From contig DEXR01000007.1 of the NCBI GenBank assembly GCA_002364245.1, forward strand, positions 120,815 to 165,229: 44,415 nt of DNA, given 5' to 3'. Shown piece by piece: positions 23,268 through 32,712 of this stretch (its first letter is position 1; the number at the start of each line of letters is the position of its first letter). The DNA is from Flavobacteriaceae bacterium UBA3179 (GTDB taxonomy: Bacteria; Bacteroidota; Bacteroidia; Flavobacteriales; Flavobacteriaceae). The translations under genes were made by a program, and so were the position numbers. Under the pieces are notes generated by a model. That model made no database searches. It was not told the DNA's origin and worked only from the letters and a program-made list of their open reading frames with translations.

Positions 23268-25472
23268 TTAAACTCGTGTAACTTTATCTATTCCGTTTAT
23301 TTTTTTCAATTTTTTGACTAGGTTGTCCAATACATTTTTATTTTTTACTACTACGGTTATTTTTCCATTAAAAACCCCGTCATCACTGTCAAAATGAACA
23401 CCTCTCATATCTATGTTCATGTTATTTGATATAAGTCTAGTAACATTATTAACAAGCCCAACCGCATCAATACCCGTAATGATCAACTTGGCTTTAAACT
23501 CGCGTTGAGTAGAGTCAATCCATTTGGCTTTCATAATTCGGTAGCTGAAATTACTCTGTAATTGCAAGGCATTGGGGCAGTTTTGTTTATGTACCTTAAT
23601 GCCGTCATTTACTGTAACAAAGCCAAACACATCGTCTCCGGGGATTGGGTTACAGCAATTGGCCATTTTGTAATCCAGTTTTTCTTCTTCTTTACCAAAG
23701 ACGAGTTGGTCATATTTTTCAGTAATCTCCTCTTTGTTTATATCTTGAGGCTTATCTGGTTTTCGTATTTTATTTTTAAAGAAATTTACAAAAGCATTGC
23801 TTCTGGAAGCTGCAAAATCTTTTAGTTTTTGATTGTCAATTATGCCTGCACCTACACGATAAAAAAGGTCTAAGCTCGTTTTTACTTTGAAGTAAACAAC
23901 CAGTTGATTAATGGTTTTTTCGTCTAAAGTGATTTTTAGCGACTTTAACTTTCGTGCTAATACTACTTTTCCTTCTTCAGCAAGTTGTTTTTTCTCTTCT
24001 TTTAAGGATGATTTAATTTTTGAACGCGCTCTACCGGTTGTTGCATAATCTAACCAGTTTGCAGATGGTTTGCTTTTTTCTGAAGTAATAATTTCTACTT
24101 GGTCCCCGCTTTTTAATATATGACTTAACGGCACTAACTTCCCGTTAACTTTGGTCCCTCTGGTGTGCATCCCCACTTCGGTGTGCACTTGGAAAGCAAA
24201 GTCGAGTGCGGTTGAACCTTTGGGCAAGGAAAATAAGTCTCCTTTTGGGGTAAAGACAAAAATTTCTTTTGCGTACAGGTTTAGTTTAAATTCCTCTACG
24301 AAATCTACGGCGCTGATTTCTGAATTTTCCAGTGTATCTTGTAACTTGTTCAACCAGTCATCAAGACCACCATCTTCTTTTTCTTTGTTTTTGTATTTGT
24401 AATGGGCAGCGTAGCCTTTTTCGGCAATTTCGTTCATGCGTTCGCTACGAATCTGCACTTCTACCCATCTACCTTTTGGCCCCATCACGGTAATGTGAAG
24501 GGCTTCATAACCAGTAGATTTTGGGGAAGAAATCCAATCGCGTAATCGCATTGGGTTAGGCCTAAAGTGATCTGTTACAATGGAGTATATTTTCCAAGCA
24601 AGGAATTTTTCATTTTCAAGATCACTTTTGTAAATAATACGAACCGCAAACTTATCATACACTTCATCAAAGCTTACGTTTTGGGCAATCATTTTTCTCC
24701 GAATTGAAAATATAGATTTTGGACGCCCTTTTATTTCATAATTCAAGTTTTCGGAATCAAACGAATCTTTCAGTGTTTTGGAAAAAGCTTCAATATAAGC
24801 ATCTTGCTCTTCCTTACTGTCCCTTATTTTACTGTGAATGTCGTTGTAAACTTCTGGCTCTGTATACTTCAAACCTAAATCTTCCAGCTCGGTTTTAATA
24901 TTGTATAGACCAATACGGTGCGCCATTGGGGCATAAATGTATAAGGTTTCCGAAGCAATTTTCACCTGTTTATGAGCTGGCATGCTTTCCATTGTTTGCA
25001 TATTGTGCAAACGGTCGGCAATTTTAATGATGATAACCCGAATATCCTCGTTGAGGGTGAGCAACATTTTTCTAAAATTTTCAGCCTGTAACGACACATC
25101 TTTGTCGTACGGCATTTTAGAGATTTTGGTTAAACCATCCACAATGCGGGCAACAGCTTCTCCAAACAGTTGTTCTAAATCTGTTAGTGTGTATTCGGTA
25201 TCTTCTACTACGTCATGAAGTAAGGCAGCAGCAATAGAAGTTGCGTCCAATCCAATTTCGGCAGCTACAATTTTTGCTACGGCAATTGGATGAAACACGT
25301 ACGCCTCGCCACTTTTACGCCGTTGATCTTTATGGGCATCTACAGCAATATCAAAAGCACTTCTAATTAGTTTTTTATCGTCCGCAGACAGCGTTCGGTA
25401 ACTAATTTTAAGCAACTTTTTATACTCTTTGGCGAGTTGTTTTTTTTCGGCTTCTAGAACAGCATCGGTCAT
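23268..25472 (-). CDS. spoT: bifunctional (p)ppGpp synthetase/hydrolase, RelA/SpoT family
   Basis: Makes and degrades the stringent-response alarmone. Domain order in the 734 aa: HD hydrolase (about 40-195) with ALLHDVVEDT, synthetase (about 240-350) with FAVRIIYKS and VEVQIRSERMNEIAEKGYA, TGS domain (about 395-455, VFTPKGDLFSLPKGSTALDF), a helical or zinc-finger region with ANCCNPIPGDDVFG, and a C-terminal ACT domain (about 655-734). Both catalytic halves look intact, so it is probably the genome's long Rel. It appears to be transcribed alone from a divergent region shared with bshC. Confidence 0.95.
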   Translation of the reverse strand: MTDAVLEAEKKQLAKEYKKLLKISYRTLSADDKKLIRSAFDIAVDAHKDQRRKSGEAYVFHPIAVAKIVAAEIGLDATSIAAALLHDVVEDTEYTLTDLEQLFGEAVARIVDGLTKISKMPYDKDVSLQAENFRKMLLTLNEDIRVIIIKIADRLHNMQTMESMPAHKQVKIASETLYIYAPMAHRIGLYNIKTELEDLGLKYTEPEVYNDIHSKIRDSKEEQDAYIEAFSKTLKDSFDSENLNYEIKGRPKSIFSIRRKMIAQNVSFDEVYDKFAVRIIYKSDLENEKFLAWKIYSIVTDHFRPNPMRLRDWISSPKSTGYEALHITVMGPKGRWVEVQIRSERMNEIAEKGYAAHYKYKNKEKEDGGLDDWLNKLQDTLENSEISAVDFVEEFKLNLYAKEIFVFTPKGDLFSLPKGSTALDFAFQVHTEVGMHTRGTKVNGKLVPLSHILKSGDQVEIITSEKSKPSANWLDYATTGRARSKIKSSLKEEKKQLAEEGKVVLARKLKSLKITLDEKTINQLVVYFKVKTSLDLFYRVGAGIIDNQKLKDFAASRSNAFVNFFKNKIRKPDKPQDINKEEITEKYDQLVFGKEEEKLDYKMANCCNPIPGDDVFGFVTVNDGIKVHKQNCPNALQLQSNFSYRIMKAKWIDSTQREFKAKLIITGIDAVGLVNNVTRLISNNMNIDMRGVHFDSDDGVFNGKITVVVKNKNVLDNLVKKLKKINGIDKVTRV

Positions 25473-25507
25473 AAATTAAATGTACAATTTCCATAAGTAT
25501 TAGACAA

Positions 25508-25536
25508 CAAAAATTTTATGGTTTATTTGGGGACAA
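25508..25536 (-). promoter_or_regulatory. possible spoT promoter
   Basis: The minus strand shows TTG (25534-25536), an 18-base spacer and AATTTTTG (25508-25515), one mismatch from TAnnTTTG, about 35 bases before the ATG. The 196-base divergent gap 25473-25668 also holds the bshC promoter and a CTGTTAACA motif at 25594; nothing else is recognised. Confidence 0.4.
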
Positions 25537-25640
25537 TGCTTTCAGTTTAAGAAAATATCAATTTTAATCTTATGATTTAGAAGCTAAAAAACGCTGTTAA
25601 CATTAACGTATCTTTAAAATCACAACTCATGTAAAGTGGT

Positions 25641-25648
25641 TACCTTTG
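25641..25648 (+). promoter_or_regulatory. TACCTTTG -7 box of bshC
   Basis: An exact TAnnTTTG match 20 bases before the bshC ATG. No TTG is seen at the ideal -33 distance. Confidence 0.6.
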
Positions 25649-25668
25649 TGTGAATCGTTACAGACTGT

Positions 25669-27261
25669 ATGCCAACTAAAACTATCCCGTACCAACAAAC
25701 CAATTATTTTTCAAGTTTAATTTGTGATTATCTTGTTGAAAAAGATACATTAAACCCGTTCTACGGAAATTTTCCGAAGCTAGAAAACTTCAGCAAACAG
25801 ATTGAAAAAAAGCAAGGGTTTACTCAAGAGTCTAGAAAGGTGTTGGTTGAAGCAGTAAAGAAACAATATATAAATGTTTCCATTTCAAAAGAAACTCGGG
25901 ATAATATTCAGTCACTTGCAGACGAGAAGACCTTTACTATTACTACTGGGCATCAGCTTAATTTATTTACTGGACCACTTTACTTTCTCTACAAGATTTT
26001 TTCAGTTATTAACCTTTCAGAAAAACTAAATAAAGAACATCCTGAAAGCCATTTCGTGCCAGTTTATTGGATGGCAAGCGAAGACCACGATTTTGAAGAG
26101 ATAAACTATTTTAATCTCGAGGGAAAAAAAATACAGTGGAGTAGGGAAGTGTCTGGAGCAGTAGGAGAACTATCAACAAAAGGATTAGATGAGGTCTTAG
26201 AAGTAGTGAAAGCCAAATTGGGAAATAGTGAACACGCACAATACCTAACCTACCTTTTTGCAGAAGCGTATACGAAACATAAAAACCTAACAGCTGCTAC
26301 TCGTTACCTTGCCAACGAATTGTTTAAATCATACGGTTTAGTAATTATTGATGGAAATGATGCTTCACTTAAAAGAGCGTTTATCCCATATGCTGAAAAA
26401 GAGTTGACTGAAAACCTATCTTTTAAAAAAGTAACCGAAACCACTAAACAACTCACCGATTTAGGTTACACCGAACAAGTACACCCACGGGAAATAAACC
26501 TGTTTTACTTGAAAGAAGGGCTTCGCGAACGCATTATTGAACGAGACGGAGTTTTTTATATTAATGAAACTGAATTATCTTTTTCAAAAGAAGAAATATT
26601 ACAAGAATTAGAAAATCATCCAGAACGGTTTTCGCCCAACGCATTGCTTAGACCGCTGTTTCAAGAAGTGGTTTTACCCAATCTATGTTATGTAGGTGGT
26701 GGTGGAGAATTGGCCTATTGGTTTCAATTAAAAGATTATTTTGATGAGGTGGAAGTACCATTCCCAATGTTGCTTCTTCGGAATTCAGTGCTGCTTCTAT
26801 CTGCTAAGCTTTCAAAAAAACTTGATAAGTTAAATGTTTCAGTAGAAGATTTATTTCTGAAACAGCACGAATTGAAAACAAAACATACGCACCGAATTTC
26901 AGACATTGATATCGATTTTTCTAAACAGCGTGAGCATCTTCAGCAGCAGTTTAAAGAGTTATATACAATTGCTAAAAAAACCGATGCTTCTTTTTTAGGT
27001 GCAGTGGGTGCACAAGAGAAAAAGCAATTAAACGGGTTAGATAACTTAGAAAAGCGTTTATTGAAAGCACAGAAACGAAAATTAGCTGATGAGTTGGAAC
27101 GATTAACAATACTACAGGACACCTTGTTTCCTAAACAAAGCTTGCAGGAACGTACCATGAACTTTTCAGAATTTTATCTAGAATATGGTGACAAGCTGTT
27201 TTCAAAAGTTAAAGATAGCCAAAATCCTTTAGCGAATAAATTTACTGTTTTAGAACTGTAA
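25669..27261 (+). CDS. bshC: bacillithiol synthase BshC (putative cysteine-adding enzyme)
   Basis: The 530-aa length and sequence fit BshC, which joins cysteine to glucosaminyl-malate in the last step of bacillithiol synthesis. Family segments: IPYQQTNYFSSLICDYL at the N-terminus, FTITTGHQLNLFTGPLYFLY near 92, VPVYWMASEDHDFEEINYF near 130, and NLCYVGGGGELAYWFQL near 340, followed by a C-terminal coiled coil. It suggests that this organism uses bacillithiol as its low-molecular-weight thiol. bshA and bshB are not in the window. It is a single gene on the plus strand, convergent with wbqC (10-base gap). Confidence 0.93.
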   Translation: MPTKTIPYQQTNYFSSLICDYLVEKDTLNPFYGNFPKLENFSKQIEKKQGFTQESRKVLVEAVKKQYINVSISKETRDNIQSLADEKTFTITTGHQLNLFTGPLYFLYKIFSVINLSEKLNKEHPESHFVPVYWMASEDHDFEEINYFNLEGKKIQWSREVSGAVGELSTKGLDEVLEVVKAKLGNSEHAQYLTYLFAEAYTKHKNLTAATRYLANELFKSYGLVIIDGNDASLKRAFIPYAEKELTENLSFKKVTETTKQLTDLGYTEQVHPREINLFYLKEGLRERIIERDGVFYINETELSFSKEEILQELENHPERFSPNALLRPLFQEVVLPNLCYVGGGGELAYWFQLKDYFDEVEVPFPMLLLRNSVLLLSAKLSKKLDKLNVSVEDLFLKQHELKTKHTHRISDIDIDFSKQREHLQQQFKELYTIAKKTDASFLGAVGAQEKKQLNGLDNLEKRLLKAQKRKLADELERLTILQDTLFPKQSLQERTMNFSEFYLEYGDKLFSKVKDSQNPLANKFTVLEL

Positions 27262-27271
27262 TCAATAAATC

Positions 27272-27892
27272 TTAAAATTGCACTTCCTGTTGCTGTAGAT
27301 AATTAAGTGTGTTGGGGCCTTCATTAAATAATAGATCCAAAATAGATAGGTTTGATAGAAATCCGTGGTTAGCTTCAAAAACTTGTTTGTAGGGCTTTAA
27401 ATTGAATGTTTTTTGGTTTTTTGCTTTCGCTAAATAACGCAAGTCTTTGTTGTTTTCAGGTTCTTTTAAATATTCTTGTGTGTAAGTAATAGGAACTTCC
27501 AACTCTATTAATTCACAAATCGTATTAAAAATAAGAAGGTTGTGGTCTAAAAGCTTTTCAACTGGTTCGTTAAATAACGGATACAGTTCGTCTTCATAAA
27601 ACTCAAAGAAAGGAGAGGTACGGTATGCCGTTTCTAATGATTTCCAGTGTTGCGATTGCCATGGAAAATCATTTTCTACCATAACTTCTTTAGACTTTTG
27701 ACGTTTTCCTGTATGTTTAATAGGAATGTTGAGCAACAGCTTTCCGTTACTATGTGCAATATACGCACGAGTTCGGTATGACTGTTTTTGGTAATTTCCA
27801 GCCACTTCAAAAACTACCTTTTTTGCTTGACTTACAGCCACCATTTGTGCGATGGAAGGAAAATAAGTAGGATGTACTAAAATAGATTCCAT
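27272..27892 (-). CDS. WbqC-like family protein
   Basis: A 206-aa protein. The N-terminus SILVHPTYFPSIAQMVAV and the segment NDFPWQSQHWKSLETAYRTS with PFFEFYEDELYPLF are typical of WbqC-like proteins, named after a gene of an O-antigen cluster and thought to help make unusual sugars; the reaction is unknown. It is the last gene of the parA-to-lepB run, 41 bases after lepB, a conserved position in Flavobacteriaceae. Confidence 0.85.
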   Translation of the reverse strand: MESILVHPTYFPSIAQMVAVSQAKKVVFEVAGNYQKQSYRTRAYIAHSNGKLLLNIPIKHTGKRQKSKEVMVENDFPWQSQHWKSLETAYRTSPFFEFYEDELYPLFNEPVEKLLDHNLLIFNTICELIELEVPITYTQEYLKEPENNKDLRYLAKAKNQKTFNLKPYKQVFEANHGFLSNLSILDLLFNEGPNTLNYLQQQEVQF

Positions 27893-27933
27893 GTCAACAA
27901 AATTAGCTAAGCTAATAAAGATGCTTTTCTTTT

Positions 27934-29508
27934 TTACTTACCGCTCTTTTTTCTTCTTTTTCTGAAGAAATCAAAAGCAAACCAAATACCTAATAAAACT
28001 AAGAAATAAGAAAGGTATGAAACCGGTTTTCCTTTACCACCAACCGTTGTAAACAGACGTTCCCAACGTATTTTATTCATAATACCTTGTTTGGTGCCAT
28101 CCCAGCTCATCCAGATAAAAACCGGTTTACCAACTACGTGGTTAAAAGGTACATAACCCCACATACGCGCATCTTGCGAGTTGTTACGATTATCACCCAT
28201 CATCCAGTAGTAATCTTGTTTAAAGGTGTAGTTACTCATAGGATTTCCATTGAGCAATACTTGGCTTCCAGAAGTGGTTATTTTATTGTCAATACCTAAT
28301 TCGCTGCCTTCATATACCTCTATTATGCGACGGTAAAACGGAAGTGATTCAAGGTTTATATCAACTGTAGCACCTTTCTTTGGAATATAAATTGGTCCAA
28401 AATTATCGGCGTTCCATTTATACCGATCGTCTTGCGGAAAAATACCTGCATCAAACACGTCTTTTTCAGATTTATACCTGAAAACCTCAGCTATATTTGG
28501 ATTTTTCTTCATCTTAGCCAACGCCTCATCTGAAACTGCTGGTAGAATGTATGCTTTTAAATTTTCGTCATACCCAATGCCATCAGTAATATCGTATTGC
28601 TCTCTAAATATATTAGGGTTTATTTTTCCTTTCGTTCTAAATGCATATGAAAATTGAATTTTAGAACGGTCTGGTAAGTCATTTTGTTTTCCGTCAATAT
28701 ACACATACCCATCACGAATTTCTAAAGAGTCTCCTGGTAAGCCCACGCAACGTTTTACGTAGTTCGATTTTTTGTCAATAGGCTTGTAAGCATGACCTTT
28801 TGGTGGTGGTCCAATATCTTCAAACTCATCAATTGGCCAGTTAAACACAACAATATCATTGCGTTCAATATCTTCAAACCCTGGAAACCTAAAATACGGT
28901 ATTTGTGGTTTTGGGATGTATGACTTTGTTTTTACCACTGGAATGGTATCATGAACCATTGGGAATGAAAGCGGCGTCATAGGTGCTCTAGCACCATAAT
29001 GAAACTTGCTTACAAATAGAAAATCACCTACCAATAATGTTTTTTCCAAAGATGCGGTAGGGATGGTAAAAGGTTGCATAAAATAGGTGTGCACAATGGT
29101 GGCAGCTACTACAGCAAACAAAATAGAACTTACCCATTCACCTGCTGCTGTACGAGGTTTTAAGCTACGCTCTTCAATATATGTAACCTCTTGCGTGTAA
29201 TTTATGTAGTAAATATATAAGCCGAGTGTAATGATAGCAAGAAAAGTATCTGCATTGCTGTTTCGGCCAAAACTTCTAAGAGTTTCTACCCAAACAACGG
29301 GGAACATAATTAAGTTAACAATAGGAATAAAAAGTAGAATGGTCCACCACCAAGGGCGGTTGATAATTTTCATTAAAACCACAGCATTATAAATAGGAAC
29401 AGCCGCTTCCCAAGCTTGTCTTCCAGCTTTAACGTATAACTTCCAAGTACCCAAAAAGTGGATTACTTGTACTAATAGGAAAAATAATAACCAACCTGTC
29501 CAACTCAT
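27934..29508 (-). CDS. lepB: signal peptidase I with N-terminal DUF5684 membrane region
   Basis: Cuts Sec signal peptides at the outer face of the inner membrane. The protein has 524 aa against 324 in E. coli. The first ~115 residues are a separate hydrophobic DUF5684-like region with about four membrane segments. The peptidase part starts with a membrane anchor near residue 125, then PTASLEKTLLVGDFLFVSKF (Ser nucleophile box), YVKRCVGLPGDSLEIRDGYV (Lys base box) and MMGDNRNNSQDARMWGYVP (box E), with a long insertion between the last two as usual in Bacteroidota. A final membrane helix and a basic tail (RKRRKKSGK) close it. Confidence 0.93.
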   Translation of the reverse strand: MSWTGWLLFFLLVQVIHFLGTWKLYVKAGRQAWEAAVPIYNAVVLMKIINRPWWWTILLFIPIVNLIMFPVVWVETLRSFGRNSNADTFLAIITLGLYIYYINYTQEVTYIEERSLKPRTAAGEWVSSILFAVVAATIVHTYFMQPFTIPTASLEKTLLVGDFLFVSKFHYGARAPMTPLSFPMVHDTIPVVKTKSYIPKPQIPYFRFPGFEDIERNDIVVFNWPIDEFEDIGPPPKGHAYKPIDKKSNYVKRCVGLPGDSLEIRDGYVYIDGKQNDLPDRSKIQFSYAFRTKGKINPNIFREQYDITDGIGYDENLKAYILPAVSDEALAKMKKNPNIAEVFRYKSEKDVFDAGIFPQDDRYKWNADNFGPIYIPKKGATVDINLESLPFYRRIIEVYEGSELGIDNKITTSGSQVLLNGNPMSNYTFKQDYYWMMGDNRNNSQDARMWGYVPFNHVVGKPVFIWMSWDGTKQGIMNKIRWERLFTTVGGKGKPVSYLSYFLVLLGIWFAFDFFRKRRKKSGK

Positions 29509-29576
29509 CTTTTATATATTTTCTGAAGATACGTGTCTTCGTTTTATCTAGTTTTTTTAAAAATTACAGTGCAATA

Positions 29577-30281
29577 CTACGAAATTCCCAACACATCTTT
29601 CATGGTGTAAACACCGCTTTCCTTTTTTGAAAGCCATTCAGCAGCAAGGATCGCACCTTTTGCAAATCCGTCGCGTGTATGAGCCTCGTGCTTTATTGAA
29701 ATAGTATCAATTTTTGAGCTATATTCCACACTGTGTGTTCCTTTAACATCACCTTCTCGTTTTGCTGTTATTGGAATTGTTTTTTCTGAAGCTTCATCCA
29801 ACTTCCAGTTTTCTTTATCAGAATGTTTTATAATCCCTTCTGCAATGGTAATGGCCGTGCCGCTAGGGGCGTCTTTCTTTTGCGTGTGATGAATTTCTTC
29901 TACCGAAATAGCATACTCATCCCACGGCGCCATTAACTTAGCTACGTGTTCGTTCAGATTGAAAAATAAATTAACACCTACACTGAAGTTGGACGCATAA
30001 ATGAATCTTCCGTTACGCTCTTCACATATATTTAGCACTTTTTCATAATCATCGAGCCAACCAGTTGTACCACAAACAACAGGAATACTTTCTTTAAAAC
30101 AAAGTGTTATATTTTTTACAGCCGCTTCGGGTACCGAAAATTCAATAGCTGCTTCGGCATTTTTAAGTGTTCCTTCTTCAAAATCACTACCTGATTTATA
30201 TACAATCTCGTGGCCTTTTTCAAGAGCTAATTTTTCAATGGTTTTACCCATTTTACCGTATCCTAAAATTGCTAATTTCAT
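29577..30281 (-). CDS. dapB: 4-hydroxy-tetrahydrodipicolinate reductase
   Basis: NAD(P)H-dependent reductase of the lysine/diaminopimelate pathway, acting just before DapD, which is encoded elsewhere in this window. In 234 aa it shows the nucleotide loop ILGYGKMGKTIE, the VCGTTGWLDDY segment near 70, YASNFSVGVNLFFNL near 95, EEIHHTQKKDAPSGTAITIA with catalytic His/Lys near 130, and HEAHTRDGFAKGAILAAEWL. The start overlaps the DUF5683 stop by one base. Confidence 0.96.
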   Translation of the reverse strand: MKLAILGYGKMGKTIEKLALEKGHEIVYKSGSDFEEGTLKNAEAAIEFSVPEAAVKNITLCFKESIPVVCGTTGWLDDYEKVLNICEERNGRFIYASNFSVGVNLFFNLNEHVAKLMAPWDEYAISVEEIHHTQKKDAPSGTAITIAEGIIKHSDKENWKLDEASEKTIPITAKREGDVKGTHSVEYSSKIDTISIKHEAHTRDGFAKGAILAAEWLSKKESGVYTMKDVLGIS

Positions 30282-30880
30282 TATAATTTAAATCGAAATG
30301 ATAAACCGTAATTGGCTTGTGTGTTAATTGGGTTTACTTCAAAATTTGGAGTAATTGAAAGGTCTTCTGAAACATTATATTGCTGAAGATGCGCATCCAC
30401 ATTTGCATCAATAATATTTAGCATATAGACAACTACTACAGCAATAATACTATAATCTTTATTTTTTTTGGCGTTTCGTTGTGCGTCTATTAATCGATCG
30501 TCTGAAATACCCTGAAACTCATCATCAGTAAAACCAGCTAAACGTCTTTTATACGCATCCCTAAATTGATTATAATCATCATCATTTTTTAAATAAAAAT
30601 AAACTCCAGTAGCCATTCCTGCATAAACGATAGGGATTTTCCAGTACTTTTTATTGTAAGCTTGTCCTAAACCTGGTACTACAGCAGAATAAAATGCAGC
30701 TTTTGATGGTGCTAATGGATTGTATGGTTTTTTTTCTAAAACAGTATCTTTTATTACGATACCATTATTCTTTTCAGATACAACCGTGCTATCTTTTTGT
30801 ACAGCAGTAGAATCGGCTTCTTGTGCAAAAGTTGAAATTGCCAGTACAAGAAATAGGATATTTAAAAACCTACTTTTCAC
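30281..30880 (-). CDS. DUF5683 domain-containing exported protein
   Basis: A 199-aa protein with an N-terminal signal peptide (FLNILFLVLAISTFAQ). The DUF5683 region includes YNPLAPSKAAFYSAVVPGLG, QAYNKKYWKIPIVYAGMATG and a second hydrophobic stretch (YSIIAVVVVYMLNIIDANVDAHL), so it is probably envelope-bound. The function is unknown, although its location between parB and dapB is conserved in the family. The start codon is GTG (30880) and overlaps the parB 3' end by 11 bases. Confidence 0.82.
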   Translation of the reverse strand: MKSRFLNILFLVLAISTFAQEADSTAVQKDSTVVSEKNNGIVIKDTVLEKKPYNPLAPSKAAFYSAVVPGLGQAYNKKYWKIPIVYAGMATGVYFYLKNDDDYNQFRDAYKRRLAGFTDDEFQGISDDRLIDAQRNAKKNKDYSIIAVVVVYMLNIIDANVDAHLQQYNVSEDLSITPNFEVNPINTQANYGLSFRFKL

Positions 30881-31772
30881 TTTTTAATAGCTTGAGAATG
30901 CGTAGAAAATCTTCTTTGTTTTTAAAAGGAACAACCAATTGCCCTTTTCCTGACTTTGAAACTTTTACATTAACTTTTGTTTCTAAAAGATCTTCTAATT
31001 CTTTTCTGCCTTTATTGGCAAATTGAGGTGTTGCCTTTTTAGCTGGCTTGCTTTGTTTTTCATCACCAGACTTGTAGGTGCGTACCAAAGCCTCGGTATC
31101 ACGTACAGAGAGCTTGTTGCTAAGAATTTTTTCGTAAATGTCCAATTGATGATCAGCGTCGTCTACATTAATTAAAGCACGTCCGTGACCCATTGAAATA
31201 AACCCATCCCGCATTCCGGTTTGGATAATAGGGTCAAGTTTTAAAAGACGTAAATAATTGGCAATCGTCGAGCGGTTTTTACCCACACGATCACTTAATT
31301 CTTCTTGTGTAATTTCAATTTCTTCAATTAAACGTTGATAAGAGAGTGCAATTTCAATAGGGTCTAAGTCTTGACGTTGAATGTTTTCAACTAAAGCCAT
31401 CTCTAACGACTCCTGATCGTTCGCAATGCGTATGTATGCAGGAATACGCTCTAAGCCTATTAGTTTTGAAGCTCTATAACGACGCTCTCCACTTACTAAT
31501 TGGTATTTATTAAAACCTAATTTACGAACGGTTATAGGCTGGATAACGCCTAATTCCTTAATAGAAGAAGCTAATTCCCGAAGGGTTTCTTCATTAAAGC
31601 TGGTACGGGGTTGAAATGGATTTACTTCAATCGTTTCCAGTTCCAATTCAACAATATTACCAACTACTTTGTCTGCGTTTTTATCTTCAGCAGATTTTAT
31701 ATCATTTGAGGGATCATTCAGTAAAGCTGAAAGTCCTCGTCCTAAGGCTTGTTTTTTTGTTGCTTTCGCCAT
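30870..31772 (-). CDS. parB: chromosome-partitioning protein ParB
   Basis: A 300-aa ParB/Spo0J-type CTPase clamp that loads at parS sites. N-terminal ParA-interacting segment QALGRGLSALLND, CTP-binding boxes NPFQPR and LVSGERRYRASKLIG, then the parS-reading helix-turn-helix with TQEELSDRVGKNRSTIANYL, and a C-terminal dimerisation region. It starts 9 bases after parA. No convincing parS site was found in the window. Confidence 0.96.
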   Translation of the reverse strand: MAKATKKQALGRGLSALLNDPSNDIKSAEDKNADKVVGNIVELELETIEVNPFQPRTSFNEETLRELASSIKELGVIQPITVRKLGFNKYQLVSGERRYRASKLIGLERIPAYIRIANDQESLEMALVENIQRQDLDPIEIALSYQRLIEEIEITQEELSDRVGKNRSTIANYLRLLKLDPIIQTGMRDGFISMGHGRALINVDDADHQLDIYEKILSNKLSVRDTEALVRTYKSGDEKQSKPAKKATPQFANKGRKELEDLLETKVNVKVSKSGKGQLVVPFKNKEDFLRILKLLKSEK

Positions 31773-31781
31773 CGATCGTTT

Positions 31782-32543
31782 CTAATTTTTTTCAATTAAC
31801 TCTTGTGCCAAACTTAAATAATTATTGGCGCCTTTACTACTTGCATCATAGCTAATGATGCTTTCGCCATAGCTAGGTGCTTCACTTAAACGGACATTTC
31901 GCATAATGATTGTCTTAAAGACCATTTCGTCAAAATGTTTTTTAACTTCATCTACCACTTGATTGGAAAGGCGTAAACGAGAATCGTACATAGTCAATAA
32001 CAAGCCTTCAATATCGAGGTTGTTATTATGTATTTTTTGAACACTTTTAATCGTGTTTAAGAGCTTCCCTAGTCCTTCCAATGCAAAATATTCACACTGA
32101 ATTGGAATAATAACAGAATCAGCTGCTGTTAAGGCGTTAAGCGTGAGCAGGCCAAGTGATGGTGCACAATCAATTAAAATATAGTCGTACTGCTCTTTTA
32201 AGCCTGTAATCGCATTTTTAAGCATCGATTCGCGCTTATCTTGATCTACCAGTTCAATTTCTATGGCAACCAAGTCTATATGTGCCGGAATAAGGTGCAG
32301 ATTAGGCGAAGAAGTTTCCATAATGGCATCGGCAGCAGATATTGTGTGTTCCAAAATTTGGTAGGTACCTTTTTCAACTTCTTCTACATCAATACCCAAT
32401 CCCGACGTAGCATTGGCCTGGGGATCGGCATCAATCAATAAAACTTTTTTCTCTAATACGCCTAAAGAGGCAGCTAAATTTACCGAGGTAGTGGTTTTGC
32501 CTACGCCTCCTTTTTGATTGGCAATTGCTATTATTTTACCCAT
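31782..32543 (-). CDS. parA: chromosome-partitioning ATPase ParA (Soj)
   Basis: A 253-aa deviant Walker ATPase that drives origin segregation with ParB. The P-loop KGGVGKTTTS is at residues 11-20, LLIDADPQANATSGLG near 35 is the Walker A' region, and YDYILIDCAPSLGLLTLNAL near 118 is Walker B. It has the short form without an N-terminal DNA-binding domain, as in chromosomal Soj. It is first in the operon parA-parB-DUF5683-dapB-lepB-wbqC, so segregation, lysine synthesis and secretion are expressed together. Confidence 0.97.
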   Translation of the reverse strand: MGKIIAIANQKGGVGKTTTSVNLAASLGVLEKKVLLIDADPQANATSGLGIDVEEVEKGTYQILEHTISAADAIMETSSPNLHLIPAHIDLVAIEIELVDQDKRESMLKNAITGLKEQYDYILIDCAPSLGLLTLNALTAADSVIIPIQCEYFALEGLGKLLNTIKSVQKIHNNNLDIEGLLLTMYDSRLRLSNQVVDEVKKHFDEMVFKTIIMRNVRLSEAPSYGESIISYDASSKGANNYLSLAQELIEKN

Positions 32544-32566
32544 TAAGTCTTTTATGGTTTAAAGGC

Positions 32567-32574
32567 TAAAAATA
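32567..32574 (-). promoter_or_regulatory. TATTTTTA -7-like box of the parA operon
   Basis: One mismatch from TAnnTTTG on the minus strand, 23 bases before the parA ATG. A TGTTAACAG motif stands upstream at 32605-32613. Confidence 0.42.
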
Positions 32575-32662
32575 CGATTAATTCTGCGGACATAAAATCA
32601 TTTTTGTTAACAGGAAGTGAACATTTTTTAAAATTTGCTGAAACGGTGCTTTTTTAATTAAT

Positions 32663-32689
32663 AAAGGGCTTCCTGTTCGGAAACCCTTT
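32663..32689 (-). terminator. stem-loop after the M16 peptidase gene
   Basis: AAAGGG-c-TTCC (32663-32673), a 5-base loop and GGAA-a-CCCTTT (32679-32689) form an 11-position stem with one mismatch. It sits 23 bases past the M16 stop and before the parA promoter. The minus-strand tail is A/T-rich without a clean T run. Confidence 0.6.
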
Positions 32690-32712
32690 ATAACTTTATA
32701 AGAGATAAACTA